Part shown: one piece after another, positions 45,833 through 56,256 of the stretch
How positions within the stretch are numbered: the stretch's first letter is position 1
How the letters are laid out: each line of letters begins with the position of its first letter
Source: Eupeodes corollae
Lineage: Eukaryota > Arthropoda > Insecta > Diptera > Syrphidae
Assembly (NCBI RefSeq): GCF_945859685.1
Contig: NC_079148.1
Coordinates: 39,195,946 to 39,259,945, forward strand
DNA: 64,000 bases
Direction of reading: 5' to 3'
Made by a program: the position numbers and the translations under genes
The notes under the pieces: model-generated
Told to the model about the DNA's origin: nothing
Seen by the model: the letters and a program-made list of their open reading frames with translations, nothing else
The model's database searches: none

Positions 45833-46495
45833 TTATTTGTTTTTTAAAAATTCTGATTCTTCAATGTTCTCCACATACCCTTTTGATCGCATATTCAATA
45901 AGGGGTTTTGATAGTATAGTGGGGTTATTCTTGTTGGTTCTTTAACTATTTGTTGAAACCCGTTAAGGAATTCAAATTGTTTAACATGATTTAGTTTATA
46001 ATTACTGACGCGAATATAATCTATATTGAAATCACCTGCAATTAAAACATATTCATTTTCATTAATATTTCTAGGGATCCAATCATTCAGTGTATCAAAA
46101 AATTCAATTACACTAAGAGTTCCAGATCTATAAACTGTTATAAAATTCCATACTTCACTTTTATACGTTATTGTCACCGATAAAATCCATATGTTTTTTT
46201 CAATCACTAAAGTGTTCTTATAAAATGATTTGAGTCCTTCTTTTACATAAATTGATAAACCACCAGTGTGTCGAGAAGCCGACAGCCAATCATATCTCCT
46301 ATAACCAGGTAAGCACACTTCACAACTAACTATACTATCTGTGAGATGTGTTTCAGTTAGTAAGATAAAGTCAAGATTATTTTGGGTAACAATATCTTCA
46401 ATTAATGTAAAATTTCTAGTTATCCCCTGTACATTTAAAAGTATCCCATTTAAAAATGAAACTGAATCTTCAAAACACTTATCATTTAATTGCTA
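45833..46495 (-). pseudogene. CR1 endonuclease
   Basis: The reverse-strand frame is open from upstream of 46318 (which is a GTG codon, not a true start): LNGILLNVQGITRNFTLIED, NNLDFILLTETHLTDS with the catalytic Glu, GGLSIYVKEGLKSF, VYRSGTLSVIEFFDTLND, VLIAGDFNIDYIRV (about 46050-46010) with the GDFN core, and VKEPTRITPLYYQNP. The final SDH motif is missing, because the sequence runs from PTRIT into an unrelated-looking stretch and stops at 45833. A deletion removed the end of the domain and the linker. Confidence 0.8.
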
Positions 46496-46648
46496 ATAAA
46501 AGGTACGACTCCTCTTGGCATCTAGTTTTTTTTAAATAAACCGGGACATTATAGTCTAAGGTTTTAGTACTGATATCCAAATTTAGATTCAATCTATTAT
46601 TAGCCAATTTGCAGTTGACACTTCAATTTTTTCTAGTGCTTCACAATT

Positions 46649-46879
46649 TCAGAGAGTCATGTTCACCACAGCAGTTCCTACAGACCGACTTATCTTATCA
46701 ACATAACTTTTCAAGTCTTCCATTGTTTTTTTTCCACTTTGTTTTAGTTTGGGCTTAAGTACTCGTATAACGGATGGACACTTTTGCAATTGACTTGCAT
46801 ATGTTGCCGTTTTCTCTTCACTTTGTTGTTGACATCCGCCATTGTTTAGTGTATTTAATTGTTCAATTATGTATATCAT
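46649..46879 (-). pseudogene. CR1 ORF1 C-terminal part, shifted frame
   Basis: A 76-codon frame in continuation of the PHD-containing frame. It has a Gln/Lys-rich segment and a possible short coiled coil, EDLKSYVDKISRSVG. Without the frameshift near 46870 the two would form one ORF1. No further motif. Confidence 0.55.
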
Positions 46880-47150
46880 AAACTAATTTTTCTTGTTTCG
46901 CGGCACTTTCTTTATTTGTATTTACGGATTGTAAAATATCTTCTAACGAATTTTGAATTGCACTTTTATTGTCCAGACAATCATCACAAATGAATGCAAC
47001 ATTTTTCTTTGATCTTATGACATTTAAATCATATTCCGGCAAGCCCGTACATTTGTCATGAAATAAAGCTTCACAAAATACCCTGCATTTAACTTTCATT
47101 TTGGTTTTTCCTGCAAATCGATCACCACACTTCTTACAATTTTCTTCCAT
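46863..47150 (-). pseudogene. CR1 ORF1 with PHD-type zinc finger
   Basis: The frame starts with an ATG at 47150. CKKC at residues 5-8, KCRVFC around 20-25, FHDKC around 29-33 and ICDDC around 54-58 give a Cys4-His-Cys3 pattern, as in the PHD-like fingers of CR1 ORF1 proteins, which bind nucleic acids and chaperone the RNA. The frame is lost at 46863. The next frame, 46649-46879, continues the ORF1 C-terminal part, including LKQSGKKTMEDLKSYVDKIS, so a frameshift splits ORF1. Confidence 0.75.
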
Positions 47151-47234
47151 TTTTTACTTTTTTCGAATTTTAAATTTAATAAAAATGTATTTTCCCGGAT
47201 AAATTTAAAAACACGTCTATCTTGCTCGCTCGTT

Positions 47235-47510
47235 CTCCCGATTCTTATTTAAAATTGGTCTTCGACTAAAATATCTCACCAACAAAAACAGATATTGAAA
47301 TCAAATTTATTTTATCATATGCCAAATATTGTTGTTAAATTTTAGTAAATGCTATACAAAAATTTAATTGGCAAAATTAACAAAGAAAGGTAATGACTTT
47401 AAAATGTTTGTATCTCACATAAAATATTGTTATTAATGTTTTGTTAAAGTCTGAGATAGACAGAAGGGCACGAATGAGAAGTCATTATTGTTGGTCACAT
47501 TCAAGTCTCT
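47235..47510 (-). repeat. Degraded family A copy, reverse strand
   Basis: ggtcttcgactaaaatatctca at the left and gaatgagaagtcattattgt followed by tggtcacattcaagtctctt at the right follow the order of the family A internal unit and 5' block on the reverse strand (compare 42310-42358). Most internal units are missing. Confidence 0.55.
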
Positions 47511-49302
47511 TTTAAAATGTTGAAGCGACGAAAAAATACCAATTATTTTGATTTTAAAATATTATTACGATGTACTTTCCAATGAAAATCGATAGTAAAA
47601 AAATCAGTTAATTATAATTACCACTTTTTGGAACTCAAAAACAAATATTTTCCATCAAATTTCCACGAATGATAATACTACGGAACTATAAAAAAATATC
47701 AATGTTTTCATTGGTCAGAGAAATTTCTATGAATGGTTATTTTTGCGATTGAGTCTTATAAAGCATCCCAACATGTTTTGTAAAGCTATATTCTTGTTGA
47801 TGATTTTAAATTTAAAATATGGGATCCATATATAATAATATTATATTTTAACCCCTGATCCAATCATCTTAAAAAAGCTTTTACATTGATAGTCATATTT
47901 AATCGCTTTTTAATTGACGAACCCAACATTTAAATGCTTGACTAAAAATGATGTCCCTTCTCTCTCTTTTTTTTCTTACTTCAATAACTTTTAATATGAC
48001 ATCTCATAATATAGAAAGAAATAATTTTTTTAATGCATTTTTATTTCCTCCTTAAAATTGAAAACCACTTAAACAAGATTGATTAAAATGTAAAATACAA
48101 AAAAAGATCAATCTACGTGGTGCGGATGCGGATGTGGATGTTGTAGGCGTATATATAAAATAAAATAAAATCCCATATTGGTTTAGAAGCTCTAAAATTT
48201 ATATCTCCGCCACTGGATGGGGTTTTGTTTTCACATAAATACTCCTACGTCGCGTTTTCGTACCTCTAAAGAATTCACACAAAAACGCAAACAAATATCA
48301 CTTTACGGACATTTTTTTGTTTGGTTATATTATAAATGTTTTTTTTTATACAGAATTTTTCTTTATTTTTTATTATTACAAATTTATTTGCCTTATTTCC
48401 GGGCATAAACCATAAAAACCCATTTCATTTTCTAAAAAGAACGTGCAATGCATTATTCCAGTTGCAAGCACCCGCACACACCGGGGTTAAAGCAACTCAT
48501 ATCGACATACGAAAAAAATCATATTTGTATTTGTAGATATTTGTATATGTATATGTGGCGTCAAATGTAGCCTACAGCACGGCTCGGCGTTACAGCGGGC
48601 GGAACTAGCTGTTATACTGTGAGTCTCAAATTTCATGAACCAAAGCTATAGGCATGTATAGTTTATAGGACGAGAGGACTTCTCCTCCATATAACAAGGT
48701 GCAATAAAATGTGGAAGTAAAATTTTATTTAGTCGCTTTTTGTATTCGAAATAACGAAACGATTCATACTATTTTTATACCTACTATATGTTTCCGGTTT
48801 TTATTTTTAAGTATTTTTTGTTGTTGGTGTTTTTTTTTTTCTTTTTTTAATGTCAAGCTGAATTTCCCATTAAATACTTTTTGTAGGATTGGTTGAATTT
48901 TTTCAGAGGTTGAAAGGATTTTTGTTGGTTTTATGTTTTGTAAGTATCCCCACCTGAAACTGAGCCAATAGGATTGAAAATTTAATAAAATTGGTGTTTG
49001 TTCGCTTAAATTATTTTGATTTTTATCGAAAAAGAAGAAATTTACTTCGTATATTTATGTTGAAATATAAGATTGCATACAATATCCGATTTGATAATTG
49101 TATATCATTACATTTAAATAGTTCTCAACTTCCGAAATGCAAAAGTTTGAAGGGCTTTAGAGACTTCGCAAAACAACTTTTTTTGTTGAATAGGCACAAG
49201 AATGTATTTATACTTTGCTTATAAAAGATAACTTTGAAACTTAGGCTTGTTGCTCGGAAATAGAGAACATTCATGCAAAAAAAGAATTTTTGAATTCGAA
49301 GT
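47511..49302. other. AT-rich stretch without a recognised gene
   Basis: No motif was found. The T-rich frames at 48217-48408, 48336-48536 and 48711-48896 give Phe-rich translations, which come from composition. Confidence 0.55.
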
Positions 49303-49347
49303 ATGAATAATATTGAAACTCAAAACTTTTTGGACTGAATAAATATA
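49303..49347 (+). repeat. 45-bp repeat unit left of the assembly gap
   Basis: It begins atgaataatattgaaactca and ends gactgaataaatata. The same unit, with one difference (gaactg instead of ggactg), starts directly after the gap at 49548. Confidence 0.85.
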
Positions 49348-49547
49348 NNNNNNNNNNNNNNNNNNNNNNNNNNNNNNNNNNNNNNNNNNNNNNNNNNNNN
49401 NNNNNNNNNNNNNNNNNNNNNNNNNNNNNNNNNNNNNNNNNNNNNNNNNNNNNNNNNNNNNNNNNNNNNNNNNNNNNNNNNNNNNNNNNNNNNNNNNNNN
49501 NNNNNNNNNNNNNNNNNNNNNNNNNNNNNNNNNNNNNNNNNNNNNNN
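49348..49547. other. Assembly gap (200 Ns)
   Basis: Exactly 200 unknown bases. A round length suggests a gap of unknown size. Both edges carry the same 45-bp unit, so the gap probably holds more tandem copies that could not be assembled. Translations crossing it are meaningless. Confidence 0.95.
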
Positions 49548-49592
49548 ATGAATAATATTGAAACTCAAAACTTTTTGAACTGAATAAATATA
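49548..49592 (+). repeat. 45-bp repeat unit right of the assembly gap
   Basis: It starts atgaataatattgaaactca and ends tgaataaatata, followed by an A run. It is nearly identical to 49303-49347. Confidence 0.85.
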
Positions 49593-49789
49593 AAAAAAAA
49601 CAAGCGAAAACTAAATAAAGTGTTTTCAAATAGATACGGATTAATCTTAGCAACTCTTGGCGTGTATACTGCTTCTTTTCCTTTCTGTCAGAATATTTTC
49701 TTTTAGTCAGTCACTAAGGACAAATCAGTATGAAAATGATAAAAGTTTATTATTAAAATGGGTGCAACGATGCGCCCATTGCACCCTTA

Positions 49790-50355
49790 TTATGGGGTAG
49801 ATTACCGTTCTTCCATGTCGACTATTCAACATGGCAAATTTTGCGTCGTGATTTGGGCCTACAAACATACAAAATTCAACTGAACCACTAGCTAAAACTA
49901 AAGGACCATAAGCAGCGTCGTCGTGTGGTCGCTTAAGCCCATTTTTGGATGAATGGGTACGTTAATAAGCGAAATTGCCGTATCTGGGACAACACCAATA
50001 CACGAGTGATTCATGAAATGTAAATGTTTACCAATAAAGTTCCTTTTTGGTGTGGAAGAATCTCCGAAAATGATGCTGTCCAAGTCAACACCGTCAACGG
50101 TGATCGCTATAGGCCGATGATCAGTAACTTCTTGTAGGCTGATTTGAATAGTGTGGACACAGAAGACATATGGTTTAAACAGTATGGCGATGGCGCTACG
50201 GGCCATACAACTCAAGAGACAATAGATATTCTGCGCGAACAGTTTCATGGCATAGTTATCTCGTGTTGATGGACGGGTTGAAGGGGATTGGCCTTAAAGA
50301 TCGTGTGGTATGACCCTTCTAGATTTTTTCTTGTAGAACTTCCTTAAGTGAAAGG
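49790..50355 (+). pseudogene. mariner transposase relic (D41D/rosa group)
   Basis: Forward-strand frames read WQILRRDLGLQTYKIQLNH (about 49840-49890), AHFWMNGYVNKRNCRIWDN (about 49940-49996), NKVPFWCGRISENDAVQVNT, VNGDRYRPMISNFL, then DIWFKQYGDGATGHTTQETI and LREQFHGIVIS. Most of the open frames have stops. The first catalytic Asp is lost at the junction before AHFW, and the Asp of the usual QQDGA motif is replaced (KQYGDGA). Both ends are missing. Family A starts directly after it at 50368. Confidence 0.75.
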
Positions 50356-50367
50356 TCTATGCAAAAA

Positions 50368-51970
50368 AGAAGCTGGGATGCGACCCACACTGATAACTTC
50401 CCATCGCGTCTGTCGATTTGTCTTGCTTAAAAGTTTGTCTATATATATACTGGTTTCAATTTTTACCAAATTCGCGTACTATTTTTTGTAGATTTTATTT
50501 TTTATGAAAAAACGGACCCTAGGATTTTTATATAAAAATTACTGAATATTGAAAACAATATTTTCTAAGAAATAAAATAAGATTGAAGCCAATATTTTTA
50601 ATTTTTGAAAAGCTATTTGAGCCGAAAGTAAATTTTTACTAAGTTTTAGTATTGTTTTTTTTAGAGTTTTATTTTTTGTAAGAAAACTGTCTATTCAAAT
50701 TTTTTAAAAATTTTACCAAATGTTGAAAACAATATTTCTTATAAGATAAATTAGTTTGAAGCCAATATTTAAAATTTTTAAGAAGATATTTGAGTCGCAA
50801 ATAAATTTTTACCAACTTTTATACATTTTTTTTTAGGTTTTTATTTTTTGTAAAAAAAACTGTCAAATCGATTTTTCTCAAAATTTGCCCCAATGTTGAA
50901 TACAATATTTTTTATAAGAATAAAAATAAGTTAGAAGCTATTATCTCAAAGTTTTTAAAAGATATTTGAGTCGAAAATCATTTTTTACCAACTTTTGTTA
51001 ATTTTTTTTTTGGTTTTTAATTTTTTGTAAGAAAACTGTCAAGTCGATTTTTTTCAAACTTTAACTGAATGTTGACAACAATATTTTTTGAAAGATAAAA
51101 GTAAATTAAATCCAATATCTCAAAGTTTTGAAAAGATATTTGTGTCGAAAATCATTTTTTACCAGTTTTTGTTAATTTTTTGTCGGTTTTTAACTTTTCG
51201 TAAAAATATTGTCAATTCGATTTTTCTAAACATTTCTCAGAATGTTGAAAACAATATTTCTTATAAGATAAAATAGGTTTGAAGCCTAAATTTCAAGTTT
51301 TTAAAAAGATATTTGAACCGATATTCAATTTTTACCAACTTTGAGTAATGTTTTTTTTAAATTTTTATTTTTTGTAAAAAAAACTGTCAATTCGATGTTT
51401 CTCAAAATTTTATCAGAAATGTCAAAAACATTATTCTTCGTTGCACAACATTGTTTTGGAGATGAAATTATATTTTAGTCGTAAGATTTTGGAGGTCACA
51501 AATTTTTTTTTTCAGTTTTTTTTGATTTATAAAAAAACCCGAAAATGGATTTTTTTCAAAAAATGTACTTCTTTGATATCACGTTACAATTTATTATATA
51601 AAATTTAATTCAAGTCTCCAGCGTTTTTGGTTCGTAAGATATTTAGGGTTAACCAAAATTTGCCCCTTTTTTTCAAATTGATATGGTAAAAAAAACCACA
51701 CACTCAATTTTCTTGAGAGCCCTTTCTGCATCTTTCTGCCTTATTATCTGTATAACAAAATTTATTTGAAATCGATATCTCTTCTCGTTCTTGAGCTATG
51801 GACGACGCAAAAAACGTCGCGAACGTAAGAACGTACGTACACACGCACGCACAGACATCTTTCTAGAAATCTTTTATTTCGACCTAGACCTTGAAACGTC
51901 GAGAAATGTCAAAATTTGCAATTTGACAAATCGGACCAATTACAATAAATTCATATGGGAAGTTAATAAG
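50368..51970 (+). repeat. Family A repeat, longest uninterrupted copy
   Basis: A 1.6 kb copy. The 5' block agctgggatgcgacccacac and ataacttcccatcgcgtctg leads into tandem units with agatatttga-type markers at 50611, 50784, 50960, 51134 and 51307 (spacing 173-176 bp). The 3' part has ggttcgtaagatatttaggg, atggtaaaaaaaaccacaca, ttgagagccctttctgcatc, an ACGT-rich block at about 51820-51855 and ggaccaattacaataaattc then catatgggaagttaa. The end hairpin has one change. No transposase or rolling-circle protein is visible. Confidence 0.8.
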
Positions 51971-51974
51971 CCTT

Positions 51975-52560
51975 TGAAGACGACATAATCGATGCCATCG
52001 GTCAACTCAGCCTATTACATTGATTCTCCAAAGTTATCGAAAAATGGTCATTTCATAGGCTAGACACCCAGAAAATTCACAAAGGTGTCTATTTAGGGCT
52101 CTCAAATAAACCTTTTATTATAGTGCTAATTTCTTTGGTTGAACCTTCATTTTTATTCTTTAAAGCGATGAATAAAATAAAGCTATTAAATGCAGTGTAA
52201 AACTATATTTATAAGGCAGAGAACATCTGACGAGATCTTTCCTCAAAGAAAACGATTTTAAATCTTGGAAAAATATTTTTTTATTGAAAACTTACAATTG
52301 GTTTTAGCTTAAAAAAATGACATACCGTGGTGTTCTTGGTAATTACTATTTATTTTTTTACGTTTATTGAGAAATCTCAATTTTTCCTTAAAATTACCAA
52401 AAAAAATACCAAAAGAATAACTACATTGGGCTTTAAATAAGGAAATTTAGAGTACCCCAAAACACTTTTTTCCCTTAATCTTCATTAACAAGTGAGCCCT
52501 TGAGAAAAGTTGTAGTATGATTGTTGGTCATTAACATACATATTTGATGAACAATTCTTT
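51975..52560. other. Unassigned stretch
   Basis: No protein motif on either strand. It lies between family A and a reverse LINE fragment, and could be the 3' part of that LINE on the reverse strand, but no motif supports this. Confidence 0.4.
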
Positions 52561-52564
52561 TTTA

Positions 52565-53190
52565 AGATGAAACCGCGATAACGTACATCGAAAATAAAAG
52601 AGCCCAAAGAATGGAACCTTGGTGGACACCGATAGCATTAGACAGAAAGTCAGACAACTTGCCACCAACTTGGGCTACTTGTTTTCTGTTAGTAAGATAG
52701 TAAAAAAACTATCAGATGAAAAGTCATATTGTCGAATAAGCTTTCCACATAATTTCACATGATTGAAAGCTTTTAAGAAGTCTATACAACTATGTTTGCA
52801 AGAAATCCGGATTGTCTTGGAGTTTGTTCCATAGTTGATGCAATCATGTTCTTTGCCAATTGTATTGAGTTTGGGAGTAAACCATGCGAAATTCCGCTAG
52901 CACTTTATTAGAAAGTGAAAAGGCTTATCAATCGTTTTGAAATGCTTTGTTTCAAAAGGCACTTTCATGGTAAACGAGGTGTAAATAAATTCGGTTAAAA
53001 ATTGGAACTGTTCATTAGACGACAGTTAATAAAACATATTATCCCAATTTCAATACAATGAATATCAAGAAATGGGCAATTATGTTAAATTCAACAACAT
53101 TAAAGTCACGCTTCAAAAACACAGTTGGTCCTACAAAACCACTTTACTGATATCACTGAAGAAGCGTAAAACTATATTAGGGGCATCAAA
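52565..53190 (-). pseudogene. LINE endonuclease/RT fragment, reverse strand
   Basis: On the reverse strand the order is a weak DFNVVEFNIIAHFLI-like stretch (about 53115-53070), SFTMKVPFETKHFKTID (about 52985-52935), then CIDFLKAFNHVKLCGKLIRQ (RT motif A, about 52795-52735), a stretch with NRKQVAQVGGKLSDFLSN in shifted frames, and IGVHQGSILWALLF (motif B, about 52640-52600). The frame changes repeatedly. It is an old LINE relic of undetermined clade. Confidence 0.6.
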
Positions 53191-53395
53191 CTAAATCTCC
53201 TCTTAAATGTCTGTTATGTTATACGGTAAACGTTTGGTAGCTCTATTCAGAAACGACATACATGTTGTAAAATGACTATCAAATTTTTGTTGCGAAAGAT
53301 TTTTAGCTATCAACGATCCCCTTACAAGGATCAAATTCAATTATTTTGAATGTCATTTATCAACAATCACATTAACCAATTCCACCCCAAAAAAT
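53191..53395. other. Short unassigned stretch
   Basis: About 200 bp with no recognisable content, between a LINE relic and a family A copy. Confidence 0.4.
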
Positions 53396-54140
53396 AAAGG
53401 CTGGGATGCGACCCACTCTGATAACTTCCCATCCCGTCTGTCGATTTATCTTGCTAAAAAGTTTGTCAATATGTTCTTTTATCAATTTTTACCAAATTTG
53501 AGTACTATTTTTTGTAGATTTTATTTTTTATGAAAAAACGGTCTGTTGGGCTTTTATATAAAAATTACTGAATATCGAAAACATTATTTTCTGTGAAATA
53601 AAATAAGTTTGAAGCTAATATTTTTAAGTTGTGAAAAGCTATATGAGTCGAACGTAAATTTTTACCAACTTTTATTGATTTTTTTTTAGTTTATTATTTT
53701 TTGTAAGAAAACTGTCAATTCCAGTTTTCTCAAAATTTGTCCTAACGTTAAAAACAATATTTCTTATAAGTTAAAATTAGCTAGAAGCTATTATCTCAAA
53801 TTTTGGAAAAGATATTTGAGTCTAGAACCATTTCTTACCAACTTTTGTTAATTTTTTTTCGGTTTTTAATTGTTTGTACAAAAATTGTCAATTACATTTT
53901 TTTCAAAATTTTATCAGATGTCAAAAACATTACTCTTTGTTGCAGAAAATTATTTTGGAGATGAAATCATATTTTAGTCGTACAATTTTGGAGGTGACAA
54001 TTTTTTTTTAAATTTTTAAAAGGATTTTTTTCAAAAAATATTCACGTTACAATATATTATATAACGTTAATTCAAGTTTCTAGCGTGTTTGGTTCGTAGG
54101 ATATTTAGGGTTAACCAAAATGTTCAATTTTTTTTAAATT
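53396..54140 (+). repeat. Family A repeat, left part (interrupted copy)
   Basis: It starts aaggctgggatgcgacccac and includes internal units marked gctatatgagtcgaa (53636) and gatatttgagtctag (53813), then ggttcgtaggatatttaggg, and stops at 54140 at a TIR. The remainder is at 54951-55077. Confidence 0.75.
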
Positions 54141-54950
54141 GGGCCCTATTTCATAAATATTGACAGGTGCGACAGGTGACAATTTGTAAATGACAAACCT
54201 GACAATTGTATAAATTCGGTCCCATACAAAAATTGACAACTTTTTAAAATTCCCTGACAATTTTACAAAGTTGTCAAGATTTCGGATCATAAAAAAATTG
54301 TCATGACAATGAATTGTCAGGGATTTTTTAAAAATTGTCACAAATTCCCCGACAAATTCGTAGTGACAATTTTTTTATGAAACAGAAAAAATGGTACAAA
54401 TTACAATTTTGTCAGTATATAGTTGACAATTGTGAAAGGCAATTGAGCTTCGGTCGTAAGGTGACAATTTTATTTTAATATAATGTTTTCAAGTGAAAGT
54501 GACGACGAACGCGAGGTACGCCACCCTCGAGTTCTTAGACAAAGGATAAACAATGATTTCGCTTCATTAAGTGATTATCAATTTAAGGAAAAATTTCGCG
54601 TCTGCAAAACAAAAGCAGAATATTTTTTGTTAAAAACCGGGCATCACCTTCAGCATCCCACAATTTTTTTATGTACATGCATACACAATTTGTAAATAAA
54701 TAATACTGTAGATCAATTCATTTTCTTATGTACGTTAAAAAATATTGCCAAAATATGAAAGTGACAAATTTGTCATTTGTCACGACAAAATTGTCATACC
54801 TTGACAACGACAAAATTGTCACGACAAAATTGTCGTTGTATTTAACTGACAATTATGTCACCTGTCAATACGTTATGCAATGAAAACTTGTCACATAAGT
54901 GTGACAAATTTGTAGAATTGTCACCTGTCAATGTTTATGAAATAGGGCCC
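54141..54950. mobile_element. Harbinger-type element, non-autonomous, 810 bp
   Basis: The left end is gggccctatttcataaatat followed by tgacaggtg; the right end read in reverse is gggccctatttcataaacat followed by tgacaggtg. This is a TIR of about 29 bp with one mismatch. The ends are exact because the element interrupts a family A copy. GGGCCC-type ends are common in PIF/Harbinger elements, and the interior holds a short frame resembling the start of a Harbinger transposase. Many tgacaa/ttgtca motifs in both orientations fill the subterminal parts. I could not identify a clear target duplication. Confidence 0.85.
54483..54695 (+). pseudogene. Truncated Harbinger-like transposase N-terminus
   Basis: A 70-codon frame with an ATG at 54483. 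It begins with an acidic stretch (SSESDDEREV), then HPRVLRQRINNDFASLSDYQ and FKEKFRVCKTKAEYFL, resembling the N-terminal LSDxEFxxRFRxxK region of Harbinger transposases. The DDE catalytic domain is missing entirely, since the frame ends soon after. The stop is followed by non-coding sequence to the right TIR. It could be a deletion product of an autonomous element or a chance frame; the motif makes the former more likely. Confidence 0.6.
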
Positions 54951-55077
54951 TGGTATGGTAAAAAAAAACCACCCACGCAATTTGCTTGAGAGCCCTTTCT
55001 GCATCTTTCTGCCTTATTATCTAAATTTATTTGGAATCGATATCTCTTCTGGTTCTTGACCTATGGATAACGAATAG
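54951..55077 (+). repeat. Family A repeat, right part (interrupted copy)
   Basis: It resumes with tggtatggtaaaaaaaaacc, acccacgcaatttgcttgag and agccctttctgcatctttct, then tcgatatctcttctggttct, and ends near tatggataacgaa at 55077 before the ACGT-rich block. The 3' end of this copy is thus missing. Confidence 0.75.
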
Positions 55078-55384
55078 TTTTTTAAATTGCTATTATAAGA
55101 AACTACTGATGAAATTATTTGCCACTATCCACGTTGGCGTTATTGAAATATAGTAAAGAAAAAAGTACCAAGAAAGGATCTTGAAAACTTAAGAAATATT
55201 ACGATTTTCAGTTCGAAAATTCGTACTGATAAGAATAACCTATTCCATATGAAAGAACTCCGCATTTTTGGTCATTTAATTCATGCGTTTTTTTTTTGCA
55301 CCGATCCCAAATCCTATAATGTGCCCAACTAGGGTAATGGTGGTTGCTTTTCTCTTGGTAAAAGAAGTTGGTCTTATTTCATTT

Positions 55385-56256
55385 ATTTATCGATTGAATC
55401 CAACATAAAAACTTATGCAAAATGTTTTTGGTCATTTATTAATAGTGAACAAATGTCAAATGGTATTCCTAGCAGTATGAACTACCTGGGTTCTACATTT
55501 TCGGATCTTTCAAATATTTGTAGTTCGTTTGCCCATTACTTCGAATCAAATTATTCCAAATCTAGTTCAGGTCCATTAAGAATAACCGAATTACCTAATC
55601 ATAGTTATAAGGTTGACATAAGACAATTAGAAATTAATATTTCGGAAATCAAAGAAGGTGTTTTGAATTTAAATAACGGTTGCAAGCAAGGCCCTGTTGA
55701 AATTTCTCCAAATATTTTGAAGAAATGTGCACTTGCTATATCTGAGCATCTTTATTTCATTTTCAATGCCTCTCTTGGGTAAGGTGAATTTCTTTCAGTG
55801 TGGAAAAAATTATTTCTTTCTTCAATTTATAAAAACGGTCCTAAGCAGGAAGTAAATAACTACCGTCCTATTTGTAAATTATCAATTTATACCGAAACTC
55901 TTGGAGAAAATTATATGTGAAAAGTTGACATTTCTCCTTAAGGAGTATATTTCACATTTTCAACATGGCTTTATTGCAGGAAGATCCACTACCACTAATC
56001 TTTCTATCTTTTCCTATTTCGTTTTAAATAAACTCGAAGAAGGCTACCAAATTGATGGTATCTATACTGATTTTGCGAAATGTTGAAATGGTTGGATTCA
56101 TATCTAAGGGGTCGTGTACAATTCGTTTGTATTGATCAAGTGCTCTCTAGTCCAATTATTGTTACCTCGGGTGTCCCGCAAGGAAGCCATCTTAGTCCCC
56201 TTCTTTTTTTAATATTCATCAACGACCTGGTTGTTATGTTATTAAATTCTAATGCA
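55385..56256 (+). pseudogene. Jockey/CR1-group LINE, 5' part (split copy)
   Basis: Broken frames read IKTYAKCFWSFINSEQMSNG, ICSSFAHYFESNYSKSSSG, GCKQGPVEISPNILKKCALA, then YRPICKLSIY, KIICEKLTFLLKEYISHFQH, GFIAGRSTTTNLSIFSYFVL and IDGIYTDFAKC. A deletion near 56085 removes most of RT motif A. It continues as LKWLDSYLRGRVQFVCIDQV and GVPQGSHLSPLLFLIFINDL (about 56167-56230) and is cut at 56256, just before the FADD codons. The endonuclease is missing. Confidence 0.8.

Larger units (their letters stand above)
45055..47228 (-). mobile_element. CR1 LINE with PHD-finger ORF1, 3' part missing
   Basis: On the reverse strand it has a leader, an ORF1 with a PHD finger (47150), an endonuclease (about 46495-45890) and the first half of the RT (to about 45060). 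The RT stops in the palm domain before the FADD box, so the 3' half is missing. LINEs usually lose their 5' end, so this copy was damaged by a later deletion or rearrangement. Its 3' side abuts a forward-strand LINE that ends at 45052. Confidence 0.8.

Noticed and set aside
48217..48896. Phe-rich frames as membrane proteins
   Set aside because: They come from T-rich DNA; all frames nearby are similar and no conserved motif exists.
49219..49653. An open frame across the gap
   Set aside because: It is made of Ns translated as unknown residues and has no support.
50600..51320. A CRISPR-like array
   Set aside because: The units are contiguous 173-bp tandem repeats without unique spacers, in a eukaryotic genome, and recur in other family A copies.
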